From Pseudideonella sakaiensis (GTDB lineage Bacteria > Pseudomonadota > Gammaproteobacteria > Burkholderiales > Burkholderiaceae_C), in the NCBI RefSeq assembly GCF_001293525.1, contig NZ_BBYR01000039.1, forward strand, positions 1-64,000: a DNA stretch of 64,000 bases, written 5' to 3'. The notes beneath the pieces are model-generated. The model worked only from the letters and a program-made list of their open reading frames with translations, had not been told where the DNA came from and did not search any database. The position numbers and the translations under genes are program-made. This document shows, piece by piece, positions 40,512 to 50,947 of this stretch (position 1 is the stretch's first letter; each line of letters begins with the position of its first letter).

Positions 40512-41795
40512 TCAGCGCCGGATGGCGCGGTGGCCGATGTCGCGACGCACCTGGGCGCCGGCGAACTGGATGCGCTGCAGCACCTCGTAGGCGCGCTGCT
40601 GCGCCAGCTTGGCGGAGTCGCCGAGCGCGGTGACGCACAGCACGCGGCCGCCGGCCGTCACCAGCCGGCCATCGACCAGTGCGGTGCCGGCGTGGAAGAC
40701 CCGGGCGTCCGGCGCATCCTCGGGCAGGCCGTGGATCGGGTCACCCTTGCGCGGCGCGAGCGGGTAGCCCTCGGCGGCCATCACCACGCCGAGCGCGATG
40801 CGGCGGTCCCACTCCAGCGTCACCTTGTCGAGCGTGCCGTCGGTGGCGTGCAGCAGCACCTCGGCCAGGTCGCTCTTGAGCCGCATCATGATCGGCTGCG
40901 TCTCCGGGTCGCCCATGCGGCAGTTGAACTCGACGGTGCGCGGCTGGCCCTGGGCGTCGATCATCAACCCGGCATAGAGGAAGCCGGTGAAGGGGATGCC
41001 GTCGCGCGCCATGCCCTGCACCGTCGGCAGCACGATCTCGTGCATCACCTTCGCGTGCACGTTCGGCGTCACCACCGGGGCCGGCGAATAGGCGCCCATG
41101 CCGCCGGTGTTCGGCCCCTGGTCGTTGTCGAGCAGGCGCTTGTGGTCCTGGCTGGTGGCCAGCGAGACCACGTTGCGGCCGTCGCACATCACGATGAAGC
41201 TGGCCTCCTCGCCTTCGAGGAAGTCCTCCACCACGACGCGCGGCACGTCGTTGTGCTGCACGCCCAGGCGGTTGTCCTCGGGCGTGAGCATCCAGTCGAT
41301 CGCCTGGTGGGCCTCCTCGGCGGTCGCGGCGACGACCACGCCCTTGCCGGCGGCCAGCCCGTCGGCCTTGACGACGATCGGCGCGCCGCGCGCGTCCACG
41401 TAGGCATGCGCGGCCGCCGCGTCGGTGAAGGTCTCGTAGGCCGCGGTGGGGATGCCGTGGCGCTTCATGAAGGCCTTCGCGAAGGCCTTGGAGCTTTCCA
41501 GCTGCGCGGCGGCCTGCGTCGGGCCGAAGATGCGCAGGCCGCGCTCGCGGAACAGGTCGACCACGCCGCCGGCCAGCGGCACCTCGGGGCCGACCACCGT
41601 GAGCGCCACCTTCTGCGCCACGACGAAGTCGGCCAGCGCGGCGTGGTCGGTGATCGGCACGTTCTCGAGCCGAGGGTCCAGCGCCGTGCCGCCGTTGCCG
41701 GGCGCGACGTAGACCGTCTGCACCCGCGGCGACTCGAGCAGCTTCCACGCGAGCGCGTGCTCGCGCCCGCCCGAGCCGATGACCAGGACCTTCAT
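40512..41795 (-). CDS. purD: Phosphoribosylamine-glycine ligase
   Basis: A 427-residue ATP-grasp enzyme of purine synthesis. It opens [19 protein letters not shown] and has [16 protein letters not shown], the substrate block [18 protein letters not shown] and [16 protein letters not shown]. Length and motifs are normal. Its ATG overlaps the yebC stop by 4 bases. It ends 26 bases before the hemF start. Confidence 0.96.
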   Translation of the reverse strand: MKVLVIGSGGREHALAWKLLESPRVQTVYVAPGNGGTALDPRLENVPITDHAALADFVVAQKVALTVVGPEVPLAGGVVDLFRERGLRIFGPTQAAAQLESSKAFAKAFMKRHGIPTAAYETFTDAAAAHAYVDARGAPIVVKADGLAAGKGVVVAATAEEAHQAIDWMLTPEDNRLGVQHNDVPRVVVEDFLEGEEASFIVMCDGRNVVSLATSQDHKRLLDNDQGPNTGGMGAYSPAPVVTPNVHAKVMHEIVLPTVQGMARDGIPFTGFLYAGLMIDAQGQPRTVEFNCRMGDPETQPIMMRLKSDLAEVLLHATDGTLDKVTLEWDRRIALGVVMAAEGYPLAPRKGDPIHGLPEDAPDARVFHAGTALVDGRLVTAGGRVLCVTALGDSAKLAQQRAYEVLQRIQFAGAQVRRDIGHRAIRR

Positions 41796-42520
41796 GCGGC
41801 CTCGATCTCGGCGTTGTGGTAGACCTGCTGCACGTCGTCCAGGTCTTCCAGCACGTCGAGCAGCTTCTGCATGCGCTGGCCGTCGTCGCCGGCTAGCGCG
41901 ATGCTGTTCTCGGGGCGCATCGTCACCTCGCTCAGCTCCGGCACCAGGCCGGCGGCGCCGAGCGCCTGCTGCACCGCCTCGAACGCGGACGGCGCGCACA
42001 GCACCTCGATCGAGCCGTCGTCGCCGGTGACCACGTCGTCGGCGCCGGCCTCCAGCGCGACCTCCATCACCCGGTCCTCGCTGGTGCCGGGCGCGAACAG
42101 GAACTGCCCGCAGTGCTTGAACTGGAAGGCCACCGAGCCGTCGGTGCCGAGGTTGCCGCCGTACTTGCTGAAGGCGTGGCGCACCTCGGCCACCGTGCGC
42201 ACGCGGTTGTCCGTCATGCAGTCGAGGATGACCGCCGCGCCGCCGATGCCGTAGCCCTCGTAGCGCACCTCCTCGTAGGTGATGCCCTCGAGGTTGCCGG
42301 TGGCCTTGTCGACGTTCTTCTTGATCGTGTCGGCCGGCATGTTGGCCGCCTTGGCCTTGTCGATCGCCAGCCGCAGGCGCGGGTTGTCCTTCGCGTCACC
42401 GCCGCCCTGGCGGGCGGCGACGATGATCTCCCGGATGATGCGCGTCCAGATCTTGCCGCGCTTCTCGTCCTGGCGCCCCTTGCGGTGCTGGATGTTGGCC
42501 CATTTGGAATGTCCGGCCAT
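41792..42520 (-). CDS. yebC: YebC/PmpR-family transcription/translation factor
   Basis: A 242-residue protein of the TACO1/YebC family. It begins [22 protein letters not shown] and has [23 protein letters not shown] and [20 protein letters not shown]. Members act as DNA-binding regulators or help ribosomes through proline stretches. It is the first gene of the yebC-purD-hemF-nadD-rsfS-rlmH-maf-rng block and is divergent from the HerA-like ATPase gene. Confidence 0.95.
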   Translation of the reverse strand: MAGHSKWANIQHRKGRQDEKRGKIWTRIIREIIVAARQGGGDAKDNPRLRLAIDKAKAANMPADTIKKNVDKATGNLEGITYEEVRYEGYGIGGAAVILDCMTDNRVRTVAEVRHAFSKYGGNLGTDGSVAFQFKHCGQFLFAPGTSEDRVMEVALEAGADDVVTGDDGSIEVLCAPSAFEAVQQALGAAGLVPELSEVTMRPENSIALAGDDGQRMQKLLDVLEDLDDVQQVYHNAEIEAA

Positions 42521-42649
42521 GGGGTGGGATGCTCCGTCCTTCTCGTTCGGTCGCGCATTTTACGGGGCCGCCCCGGCCGGCCCCGCGGCGGCCCCGCTGG
42601 CGGCCGCCGCACCGCTAGACTGCGCGCATCGCACCACGCGGAGGCCCGC

Positions 42650-44230
42650 ATGCCCGACCCGATCCTCGTCGCCCGGCATGGCGACGTCGAATGCCACCTG
42701 CTGCCGGCCCTGGCGAACCGCCACGGCCTGATCACCGGCGCCACCGGCACCGGCAAGACGATCACGCTGCAGACGCTGGCCGAGAACTTCAGCCGCATCG
42801 GCGTGCCGGTGTTCATGGCCGACGTGAAGGGGGACCTGACCGGCATCAGCCAGGCCGGAAGGATCGGGGAGAAGCTGGCGGCGGTGCTGAAGGAACGCGG
42901 CATCGAGCCACCGGCCGCGGCGGCCTGCCCGACCACGCTGTGGGACGTCTTCGGCGAGCAGGGCCACCCGGTGCGCGCGACGGTCAGCGACATGGGCCCG
43001 CTGCTGCTGGCCCGCATGCTGGCGCTGAACGAGACCCAGCAGGGCGTGCTGAACCTGGTGTTCAAGATCGCCGACGACAACGGCCTGCTGCTGCTCGACC
43101 TGAAGGACCTGCGGGCGATGCTGCAGCACGTCGGCGACAACGCCGCGCAGTTCACCACCGAGTACGGCAACGTCAGCGCCGCCAGCATCGGCGCGATCCA
43201 GCGCGGCCTGCTGCAGATCGAGGAACAGGGCGGCGACCGCTTCTTCGGCGAGCCGATGCTGCAGATCGCGGACTTCATGCAGACGGACGCCGGCCGCGGC
43301 GTGATCAACATCCTGGCCGCCGACAAGCTGCTGAACAGCCCCCGGCTGTACGCCACCTTCCTGCTGTGGATGCTGTCGGAGCTGTTCGAGCAGCTGCCCG
43401 AGGTCGGCGACCTGGACCAGCCCAAGCTGGTGTTCTTCTTCGACGAGGCGCACCTGCTGTTCAAGGAGGCGCCGGCGGCGCTGGTCGAGCGCATCGAGCT
43501 GGTGGTGCGCCTGGTGCGCTCCAAGGGCGTCGGCGTCTACTTCGTGACGCAGAACCCGCTGGACATCCCCGACAGCGTGCTGGCCCAGCTGGGCAACCGG
43601 GTGCAGCACGCGCTGCGCGCGTTCACGCCGCGCGACCAGAAGGCCGTCAAGTCTGCCGCCAGCACGATGCGCGCGAACCCCCGACTCGACATCGAGGCCG
43701 CCATCACCGAGCTGGCGGTCGGCGAGGCGCTGGTCAGCTTCCTGGACGCCAAGGGCCGGCCCAGCGTCACCGAGCGGGTGTTCGTGCTGCCGCCGGGCAG
43801 CCAGATCGGCCCGATCACGCCGGCGCAGCGCCAGGCGCTGATCGCCGGCTCGCTGGTCGCCGGGGTCTACGAGAAGGCGGTCGACCGGGAATCCGCGTAC
43901 GAGCGGCTGAAGGGCCGCGGTGCCGATGCCGCCGGCGCCCCGACCGGCGGCGGCGGTGCGGCGCCGCGCGGCGGGCGCGTCACGGTCGGCACGGGCACGG
44001 GCCCCGGCACCGGCGGCCCGGCCGACGGCGGCGGCCCGGCCGAGGCCGGGATGCTCGACGGCATGAAGGACGTGCTGTTCGGCTCCACCGGGCCGCGCGG
44101 CGGCCGCCACGACGGCCTGGCGCAAACGCTGGCCAAGTCGGCGATGCGCACCATCGGCAGCACGGTCGGCCGCGAGCTGATCCGCGGCGTGCTCGGCAGC
44201 CTGCTCGGCGGCGGCAGCAAGCGGCGCTGA
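42650..44230 (+). CDS. DUF853/HerA-like ATPase
   Basis: A 526-residue protein. Walker A is GATGTGKT (30-37), followed by [17 protein letters not shown]. Walker B is [12 protein letters not shown] (about 262-273), with [42 protein letters not shown] in the C-terminal half of the ATPase. This is the YjgR type of HerA/TraG-like ATPase. A Gly-rich linker (about 430-475) precedes a short helical tail. The cellular role is unsettled. ATG 42650 has GGAGG 5 bases upstream, and TAGACT (42616-42621) may be its -10. Confidence 0.85.
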   Translation: MPDPILVARHGDVECHLLPALANRHGLITGATGTGKTITLQTLAENFSRIGVPVFMADVKGDLTGISQAGRIGEKLAAVLKERGIEPPAAAACPTTLWDVFGEQGHPVRATVSDMGPLLLARMLALNETQQGVLNLVFKIADDNGLLLLDLKDLRAMLQHVGDNAAQFTTEYGNVSAASIGAIQRGLLQIEEQGGDRFFGEPMLQIADFMQTDAGRGVINILAADKLLNSPRLYATFLLWMLSELFEQLPEVGDLDQPKLVFFFDEAHLLFKEAPAALVERIELVVRLVRSKGVGVYFVTQNPLDIPDSVLAQLGNRVQHALRAFTPRDQKAVKSAASTMRANPRLDIEAAITELAVGEALVSFLDAKGRPSVTERVFVLPPGSQIGPITPAQRQALIAGSLVAGVYEKAVDRESAYERLKGRGADAAGAPTGGGGAAPRGGRVTVGTGTGPGTGGPADGGGPAEAGMLDGMKDVLFGSTGPRGGRHDGLAQTLAKSAMRTIGSTVGRELIRGVLGSLLGGGSKRR

Positions 44231-44333
44231 CTCGCTCGTCCGCCGGCGGATCCGACGGCTCGTCCCGGTCGGGCCCGGGCGGGCCGGGCCACGGGTCGAC
44301 GGCTGGTCGGCGGTGCCGCGACGCGCGGACCGC

Positions 44334-46130
44334 TCAGGGCAGCGTCGTCAGCCGCCCCGCCGGCAGCGCCGTCACGCGCGCCAGCGCCTGCGCGCGCTCG
44401 ACGATGCCGTGCGCGAGGTAGCTGCTCGGCGTGTCGGGCTCGAGAGCGGCGACGGCGAGGTAGGCCAGCGGCTGCGTGAGCGGCACGAAGAAGCTGCCCG
44501 GCTCGGCGTCCACCAGGCCGGGCTGCAGTTCCACCGGCACCGGCTGCGCCACGCCCATCTCGGCGCTCTCGCCCACCGCAGGCGCATCGCGCCAGGCCTG
44601 TTCGAGCACGCGGTAGGCCTCGCCGCGCAGCGCCATGCGCTCGGGCAGCTGCTGCACGGTCAGGCCGAGCAGGCGCAGCCGGCGCACCGCCTCCGCCTGG
44701 TCGGCCGCCAGCCAGTAGCCGCAGGGCCGGCTGCGCTGGCGCTTCGGGCGCAGCGCGAGCGCCGACAGCCAGTTCACCGCCACCACCTTGTCGGCCCCGG
44801 AGACGGGGTCCAGCCCGCGCAGGTTGTACTCGCTGGGCGTGGGCTCGGCCTCCAGCACCAGGTCGCCGCGGCAGGCGCGCGCCGCCACGTCGGTGTCCAC
44901 GAAGCGGCGCAGCTTCTGCAGGTCGGCCGCGCGCGTGGCCGCGCTCTGCAGCACGCTGGCCGCGGCCACCAGCTGGGCGTGCACGCGCCGGCCCAGGTGG
45001 GCGCGGCCCAGCCCCTTGCCCCGGGTCTCGATCAGCAGGCTGACGGCATGGCGCAGGCCGCCGACGTTGCGCAGCGTGTCCGGCCGCACCCCGCCCATCG
45101 CCACCGGGCGGTCGCGCAGCCCGGGCTGGCCGACGTGGTACCAGTCGCTGCTCAGCCGCTCGCGCTCCAGCGCCTGCAGCAGCGGGCGCCGGAACCACTC
45201 CTCGGCGGCGCGCCCGACGAACTCGGCCGCGTTCGGTGTCATCGCGTACTGCAGCAGCACGTCGTGGCGGCGCACGATGCCGTACTGCGCCGGCCAGTCG
45301 CCCAGCGGCGCGTACTCGTGCGCGTCGACGATCACCGCCGGGCGGTGCTCGCGCACCAGCCGCGCGATCGCCTGCGCCTCGGGCGTGCGCAGCAGCAGGT
45401 GGTCGCGGTTGATGTCGATGCCGTTGGCGCCCACGCGCTGCTCGCGCGCCGCCCCGTCGGGGTTGACGCGCGGCACGATCATCACGTCGAGCTGGCGCAG
45501 CACCCCCTGCAGCGGCCCGCCCGCGAGCTGCTGGGCCAGCACCAGCAGGGCCTCCGCCGGCGCCGGTTCGTCGCCGTGCTGCTGGCCGACGAAGAGCACC
45601 ATCGGCCGGCCCTCGGCCGCGCCCGCGGCCGCCTCCGGCGCGCGCGAGAACCACAGTGCCTCGATCGGCGTGCCGCGCTGCGACGCGCCGACCGGCAGCA
45701 GCCGCACCTGCACCGCGCCCGGGGCCGCGGCCTCGCGCACCAGCGCGCGCAGCTGCGCGCGCAGTTCGGCCGCGCTGGTGTAGGCGCTGCGGGCGTCGCC
45801 GAGGCCGGGGGTTCGGTAACTGCGCGCCGCCGGCGGCTCGGGGAAACGCGCCGCGACGGCGGGGCTCTCGACCGGCGCCGCCACGACCGGCGGCGGCGCG
45901 GGCGGCGGTGGTGGTGGCGCGGGCCGCACCACCGGCGCCGCGGGCGGCGGGCGCGGCGCGGGCGGCGGCGGCTTCGACGCGCAGGCCGCCAGCGTGGCCG
46001 CCAGCAGCAGCGCCAGCGCCTGCACGCCGGCCGGCCGATGGCGGTGGCGCGCCTGCGACGCGGAACCTCCCGGGCGCGTCGGCGGCACGGCCGGCGGGAC
46101 AGGAAGGACGGGGCGCGGAGGAGACGGCAT
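44334..46130 (-). CDS. M14-type zinc carboxypeptidase lipoprotein
   Basis: A 598-residue protein with a lipobox LAAC (Cys50) and a Pro-rich linker to about residue 95. The M14 zinc ligands are H185-x-x-E188 (GQQHGDEPAPAEA) and H271 (IVDAHEY). Other family parts are PRVNPDGAAREQR and NGIDINRDH with the substrate-carboxylate Arg. The C-terminal half is a larger extension than in classical carboxypeptidases. It should act in the periplasm on peptides or peptidoglycan stems. Its promoter region is shared with the divergent LytS gene and contains the poly-C/poly-G tract. Confidence 0.85.
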   Translation of the reverse strand: MPSPPRPVLPVPPAVPPTRPGGSASQARHRHRPAGVQALALLLAATLAACASKPPPPAPRPPPAAPVVRPAPPPPPPAPPPVVAAPVESPAVAARFPEPPAARSYRTPGLGDARSAYTSAAELRAQLRALVREAAAPGAVQVRLLPVGASQRGTPIEALWFSRAPEAAAGAAEGRPMVLFVGQQHGDEPAPAEALLVLAQQLAGGPLQGVLRQLDVMIVPRVNPDGAAREQRVGANGIDINRDHLLLRTPEAQAIARLVREHRPAVIVDAHEYAPLGDWPAQYGIVRRHDVLLQYAMTPNAAEFVGRAAEEWFRRPLLQALERERLSSDWYHVGQPGLRDRPVAMGGVRPDTLRNVGGLRHAVSLLIETRGKGLGRAHLGRRVHAQLVAAASVLQSAATRAADLQKLRRFVDTDVAARACRGDLVLEAEPTPSEYNLRGLDPVSGADKVVAVNWLSALALRPKRQRSRPCGYWLAADQAEAVRRLRLLGLTVQQLPERMALRGEAYRVLEQAWRDAPAVGESAEMGVAQPVPVELQPGLVDAEPGSFFVPLTQPLAYLAVAALEPDTPSSYLAHGIVERAQALARVTALPAGRLTTLP

Positions 46131-46320
46131 GGCGCGGAGGATGGCCGCGGCACTATAGCCGCGCCGCGGGCCACCCGGCCCCGCGGCGCGGGGGGCCGGC
46201 GCGCCGCTGGCGCCGCGCGGACGTCGTTTCGCGACCGGCAGGCGTCGCCGGTCGGCCGGTCCCGCCGCGGCGGCGCAGGCCGCGCAGAATCACGGCCGAA
46301 CCGCCGCCGGCACCCGCCGG

Positions 46321-46345
46321 CCCCCCCCCCCCCCCCCCCCCCCCC
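46321..46345. repeat. Homopolymer run of 25 C
   Basis: An uninterrupted run of 25 C lies 3 bases before the GTG proposed as the start of the LytS-type kinase, where a Shine-Dalgarno would normally be. The minus strand carries G25 about 190 bases upstream of the carboxypeptidase start. Homopolymers of this length are slippage-prone and can form G-quadruplex structures. Sequencing or assembly error in length is also possible. Confidence 0.9.
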
Positions 46346-46348
46346 GCC

Positions 46349-47524
46349 GTGGTCCCTGCCCTGCCCCGCCTGCGTGATCACCGCCTGCTGCAGCGCGCGC
46401 TGAAGTCGATGCTGTTCGGCGTCGCCGTCGCGGTGTTCCTGAGCATCGTGTTCGGCAAGACCTTCTGGCGCACGCTGGTCTACTCCGAATGCATCTCGCT
46501 GGGCTGCTGGCTGTTCATCGACGGTGGGCGGGCGCTGGCTGCACGCTGGGTGCACCGGCGCCGGCCCGACCGCGCGGACCCCTGCGGCGACGACGCGGAG
46601 TGGCCGGGCTGGGGCTGGATGTCCGCCTGCGTGCTGTTCGGGAGCATCGGCGGCGCGCTGCTCGGACATGCGGTCGCCGACGCGCTGCTCGGGGCCGACT
46701 CGCGCGTGCTCGACAGCGGCCCCGACGCGCTGCTCGCGCTGATGGTGATCTCGCTGGTGCCCGGCATCGCCGCGACCTGGTACTTCCAGGCGCGCAGCCG
46801 CCTGCAGGCCCTGCAGGCGAACGCGGAGGCGGCCCAGCGGCAGGCCGCCGAGCACCAGCTGCGCCTGCTGGAATCGCAGCTCGAGCCGCACATGCTGTTC
46901 AACACCCTGGCGAACCTGCGCGTGCTGATCGGGCTGGAGCCGGCCCGCGCGCAGGAGATGCTGGACCGGCTGATCGCCTACCTGCGCGCCACGCTGGGCG
47001 GCTCGCGCGTGGCGCTGCACCCGCTGCGCGCCGAGTTCGAGCGCCTGGCCGACTACCTGGCGCTGATGCGGGTGCGCATGGGCCACCGGCTGCAGGAGGC
47101 GCTGCGCCTGCCCGGCGAGCTGGGGGGCCTGGCCGTGCCGCCGCTGCTGCTGCAGCCGCTGGTGGAGAACGCGATCAAGCACGGCCTGGAGGCCCACGTC
47201 GAGGGCGGCCGGCTGGAGATCGAGGCCGTGCTGGACGGCGGCCAGCTGGTGCTGCGGGTGCGCGACACCGGCGCCGGGCTGGCCCCGGGCCGGGGTGCGG
47301 CGCCGGCGGCGCGGCCCGAGGCCGCGGGCGCCGACCCGGCGCCGTCCGGCGGCTTCGGCCTGGCGCAGGTGCGCGAGCGCCTGGCCACCCTCTACGGCGA
47401 AGCCGCCTCGCTCGAGCTGTGCGCGGTGCCGGCCGCCGAAGGCGGCGGCACGCTCGCCACCGTGCGGCTGCCGGCCCGCCCGATGACACCCGCCGTCCCT
47501 TCCACCGCCACCCACCCCCGATGA
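46349..47524 (+). CDS. LytS-type sensor histidine kinase (first pair)
   Basis: A 391-residue membrane kinase. Four hydrophobic segments (about residues 20-145) form the membrane domain, with LFGVAVAVFLSIVFGKTFWRTLVYS first. The His-kinase block is LLESQLEPHMLFNTLANLR with the phospho-acceptor His181, then PPLLLQPLVENAIKHGLE and the GHKL ATP site (VRDTGAGLAPG, GGFGLAQVRERL). The start is uncertain: GTG 46349 fits the length of relatives; ATG 46409 is the next choice. The gene overlaps the response regulator by 4 bases. The frame upstream continues through the poly-C run. Confidence 0.85.
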   Translation: MVPALPRLRDHRLLQRALKSMLFGVAVAVFLSIVFGKTFWRTLVYSECISLGCWLFIDGGRALAARWVHRRRPDRADPCGDDAEWPGWGWMSACVLFGSIGGALLGHAVADALLGADSRVLDSGPDALLALMVISLVPGIAATWYFQARSRLQALQANAEAAQRQAAEHQLRLLESQLEPHMLFNTLANLRVLIGLEPARAQEMLDRLIAYLRATLGGSRVALHPLRAEFERLADYLALMRVRMGHRLQEALRLPGELGGLAVPPLLLQPLVENAIKHGLEAHVEGGRLEIEAVLDGGQLVLRVRDTGAGLAPGRGAAPAARPEAAGADPAPSGGFGLAQVRERLATLYGEAASLELCAVPAAEGGGTLATVRLPARPMTPAVPSTATHPR

Positions 47525-48414
47525 ACGCCACCGCGCTGATCGCCGAAGACGAAGCCCTGCTCGCCGCCGACCTGCAGGCCCAGCTCGCCCAGGCCTGGCC
47601 CGGCCTGCAGCTGCTCGGCTGCGCCCCGCACGGCGCCGCCGCGGTGCAGCAGGCGCTCGCGCTGCGGCCCGACCTGCTGTTCCTGGACATCCGCATGCCC
47701 GGCATGAGCGGGCTGGAAGCGGCCGAGGCGCTGGCCGAGGACTGGCCGGAGGACGCGGGGCCGCTGCCGCTGACGGTCTTCGTCACCGCCTACGACCAGT
47801 ACGCCGTGCAGGCCTTCGAGCACGCCGCGGTCGACTACGTGCTCAAGCCGGTGCAGCCGCTGCGCCTGGCGCAGACCTGCCGCCGTCTGCAGGAGGCGCT
47901 GGCCGCGCGCCGCGCGGCCGCCGCGGCGCCGGACGGCGGCACGGCGCCGGCGCTGCAGGGTCTGCTCGCGCAGCTCCAGAGCCTGCTGCACGCACCCGGG
48001 CTGCAGGGCACCGGCGCCGGCAGCGCGAGCGGCCCCGGCAGCGCTCCGGCTCCGGCCCCGGGCCCGGCGGCCGCGGGTGCCGGCGCCGAGCCGCTGCGGG
48101 TGCTGCAGGCCAGCGTCGGCCCGGTGCTGCACCTGGTGCCGGTGGCGGAGGTGATCTACTTCGAGGCGGCCGACAAGTACGTGCGGGTGGTGACCGCCGA
48201 GCGCGAGTTCCTGGTGCGGACCTCGCTGCGCGAGCTGCAGCCGCGCCTGGACCCGGCGGTGTTCTGGCAGGTCCACCGCAGCACCATCGTGCGGGCCGAG
48301 GCGATCGCCACCGCGGTGCGCGACGACACCGGCCGCCTCACGCTCGGCCTGCGCGGGCACCGCGACACGCTCACCGTCAGCCGGCTCTACGCCCACCTGT
48401 TCCGGCCGATGTGA
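47521..48414 (+). CDS. LytTR-type response regulator (first pair)
   Basis: A 297-residue protein. A receiver domain at residues 1-125 has the phospho-acceptor Asp56 (LLFLDIRMPG) and VFVTAYDQYAVQAFEHAAVDYVLKPV. A Gly/Ala/Pro-rich linker (about 150-190) follows. The C-terminal LytTR DNA-binding domain has VPVAEVIYFEAADKYVRVV and FWQVHRSTIVRAEAI. It is co-translated with its kinase (ATGA overlap). The controlled genes are unknown. Confidence 0.92.
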   Translation: MNATALIAEDEALLAADLQAQLAQAWPGLQLLGCAPHGAAAVQQALALRPDLLFLDIRMPGMSGLEAAEALAEDWPEDAGPLPLTVFVTAYDQYAVQAFEHAAVDYVLKPVQPLRLAQTCRRLQEALAARRAAAAAPDGGTAPALQGLLAQLQSLLHAPGLQGTGAGSASGPGSAPAPAPGPAAAGAGAEPLRVLQASVGPVLHLVPVAEVIYFEAADKYVRVVTAEREFLVRTSLRELQPRLDPAVFWQVHRSTIVRAEAIATAVRDDTGRLTLGLRGHRDTLTVSRLYAHLFRPM

Positions 48415-48481
48415 GTGCCCCCCGGGGGCCGGCGCGGCAGGGACGACGTCGCCGGGCGCGCGCCACCGGCTGCGCCGAGCT

Positions 48482-48901
48482 TCAGTCGCGCCAGCGGCCG
48501 CCGCGGTCGCGCGGGCCGCGGTCCCAGCGCTCATCGCGTCCCCAGCGGTCATCGCGGTAGCCGCGGTGGTGGTGCGGGTGCCACTCGCCCCGCGGCGGGC
48601 CCCAGCGGCGGTCCACCACCACCGGCGGCGGGCCGTAGTAATAGCCCGGCGACACGACGACCGGCGCCGGCCGGTAGACCACCGGCGGCGGCACGTAGAC
48701 GGGCGCGGGGACGTAGGCCGGGTAGACCGGCGCATTGGAGATCACGGTGCCGATCGACGGCAGGTTGATGCCGATCGACCAGTGCACGCCGCCGGCATGC
48801 GCCGCGCCGGCACCGAGGCCGAGCGCGAGCACGCCGAGCGCCGCGCAGGCGCGGGCCGGGCGGGCGACGCCGGAAGCGAGGCGGTGGAGGGTCTGGAACA
48901 T
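48482..48901 (-). CDS. Secreted Pro/Tyr- and Arg/Trp-rich small protein
   Basis: A 139-residue protein with a signal peptide (LASGVARPARACAALGVLALGLGAGAAHA). The mature part begins GGVHWSIGINLPSIG, continues with Pro/Val/Tyr repeats (YPAYVPAPVYVPPPVVYRPAP) and ends in an Arg/Trp/Asp-rich tail with HPHHHRGYRDD. Such proteins are common in betaproteobacteria and have no known function. AGGAG lies about 9 bases before the ATG at 48901; a GTG three codons upstream is less well placed. Confidence 0.72.
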   Translation of the reverse strand: MFQTLHRLASGVARPARACAALGVLALGLGAGAAHAGGVHWSIGINLPSIGTVISNAPVYPAYVPAPVYVPPPVVYRPAPVVVSPGYYYGPPPVVVDRRWGPPRGEWHPHHHRGYRDDRWGRDERWDRGPRDRGGRWRD

Positions 48902-49086
48902 GGCAAGCACTCCTGCGTGGGTCCGGATGGCTCTTCAACCCGCCGCCCCGGCCGCGCGTTGACGGCATCCGCGTGCGGATTCGTAAGCAGGCGTGAACGG
49001 CGCGCTGCCCGGAACCGGCGGCGCGCCCGTGCCGAGGTGCTCGATAGAATGAAAACGCCTCCCCCGCGCGGCCCCGCCGCCCGCCC

Positions 49087-50913
<1,827 letters not shown>

Positions 50914-50947
50914 CGGGCCGCGCCCGTCGGGCACGGCCGCAGGCCGT

